Source: Candidatus Competibacteraceae bacterium (lineage in GTDB: Bacteria > Pseudomonadota > Gammaproteobacteria > Competibacterales > Competibacteraceae). From it: 13,584 nt of DNA. The stretch lies in the NCBI GenBank assembly GCA_020445045.1, contig JAGRHI010000013.1, positions 15,478 through 29,061 on the forward strand, written 5' to 3'. The stretch's first letter is position 1, and every line of letters starts with the position of its first letter. Below, in pieces: positions 13,170 through 13,584 of this stretch. The notes beneath the pieces were generated by a model. The model was not told where the DNA came from. It did not search any database and was given only the letters and a program-made list of their open reading frames with translations. The translations under genes and the position numbers were made by a program.

Positions 13170-13584
13170 AGAGCCAGGATCAGTACGAGAACGGCTCCCA
13201 GGGCAAATGGCCAATAGTTCTTGGGCGGCAGGTCGATCCTTTGCGCCGGGCCATAGGGCGCGGCGGTGCCGTCGGGATCGATGGTGCGCATGCGCAGGTA
13301 ATTGAAGCCGGACTCGGGCCAGGGAATGGCCAACCGCGGTTCATCGACTTGCCGATCGACCACGATATCCTGGAAATTGGCGTCCTTGGCCAATTGGACT
13401 TGGTAGTGCTGGCCGGGCAGGGCGGCGCTCCAGCGAAACACCAGTTCGCCTTCGACGGCTTCGGGTGACCCGACTTCCGGGGTTGGCAGCAGCCGGAACC
13501 GTTGTGGGTCGCTGAATGGTCCTTGCCGACCGGCGCCGTCGCGGCTCGCCACCCGCCAGTAATGAACGACCACCGCCTGGAAGG
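13166..13584 (-). CDS. C-terminal end of an envelope protein, probable FecR-type CHASE2 partner (5' end outside the window)
   Basis: Only the last 138 residues are visible, and the frame is open to the right edge. The visible part has fibronectin-III-like segments (VVVHYWRVASRDGAGRQGPFSDPQRFRL; LVFRWSAALPGQHYQVQLAKD; FNYLRMRTIDPDGTAAPYGP) and ends with a short hydrophobic helix (YWPFALGAVLVLILAL) that probably anchors it in the membrane with most of the protein periplasmic. Family knowledge: genes for FecR-domain proteins with such C-terminal repeats often precede CHASE2 receptors. The N-terminal FecR part is not visible, so that name is inferred. The stop overlaps the start of the CHASE2 gene by 4 bases, supporting a shared operon and a joint periplasmic sensing role. 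Confidence 0.8.
   Translation of the reverse strand, partial: FQAVVVHYWRVASRDGAGRQGPFSDPQRFRLLPTPEVGSPEAVEGELVFRWSAALPGQHYQVQLAKDANFQDIVVDRQVDEPRLAIPWPESGFNYLRMRTIDPDGTAAPYGPAQRIDLPPKNYWPFALGAVLVLILAL

Overview
The window reads as GC-rich bacterial DNA, most likely from a gammaproteobacterium. The basis is the gene families and gene style only; no rRNA or other phylogenetic marker is present, so the lineage is an inference. Genes are tightly packed, often with overlapping stop and start codons. No tRNA, rRNA, CRISPR array, transposase or insertion sequence was seen.

Region 1 (1-6333, all minus strand) is one long membrane-complex operon of the Mrp / Mbh / complex I antiporter superfamily. 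In transcription order it encodes MrpE, MrpF, MrpG, a stand-alone MbhD-MbhE (MrpA C-terminal-like) protein, MrpB, MrpC, MrpD, a short NuoL/MrpA-N-like subunit, a 90-aa two-helix protein, and a further NuoL/MrpD-like subunit that runs off the left edge. MrpA is thus split into two non-adjacent genes, and at least three ion-translocating antiporter-like subunits are present. The order E-F-G-(D/E)-B-C-D matches the order of membrane genes in archaeal Mbh/Mbs complexes better than the usual A-to-G order of Mrp operons. A probable sigma70-type promoter with an inverted repeat in its spacer lies at 6524-6553, about 190 bases upstream of mrpE.

Region 2 (6650-8097, minus strand) holds four small genes: a possible Fels1/YcgJ-like protein, a 67-aa Cys/His protein, a 65-aa protein of unknown family, and a lipoprotein that resembles the SYLF/YSC84 fold. 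The last two overlap and are probably co-transcribed.

Region 3 (8098-10262, plus strand) is a plasmid-type partition operon. The ParA ATPase has an N-terminal helix-turn-helix, and parB overlaps it by 4 bases. A short AT-rich stretch with several overlapping dyads lies just upstream and is a candidate operator or centromere.

Region 4 (10305-13584, minus strand) is a signalling pair that converges on parB: the C-terminal end of a cell-envelope protein with a fibronectin-like segment and a terminal membrane anchor (probably the FecR-type partner of CHASE2 receptors), overlapping by 4 bases a CHASE2-PAS-GGDEF-EAL receptor for cyclic-di-GMP turnover.

The most interesting points are the unusual Mrp/Mbh-like operon with its small extra subunit and the apparent lack of a standard start codon for its MbhD-MbhE gene, and the plasmid-type parAB in an otherwise chromosome-like setting.
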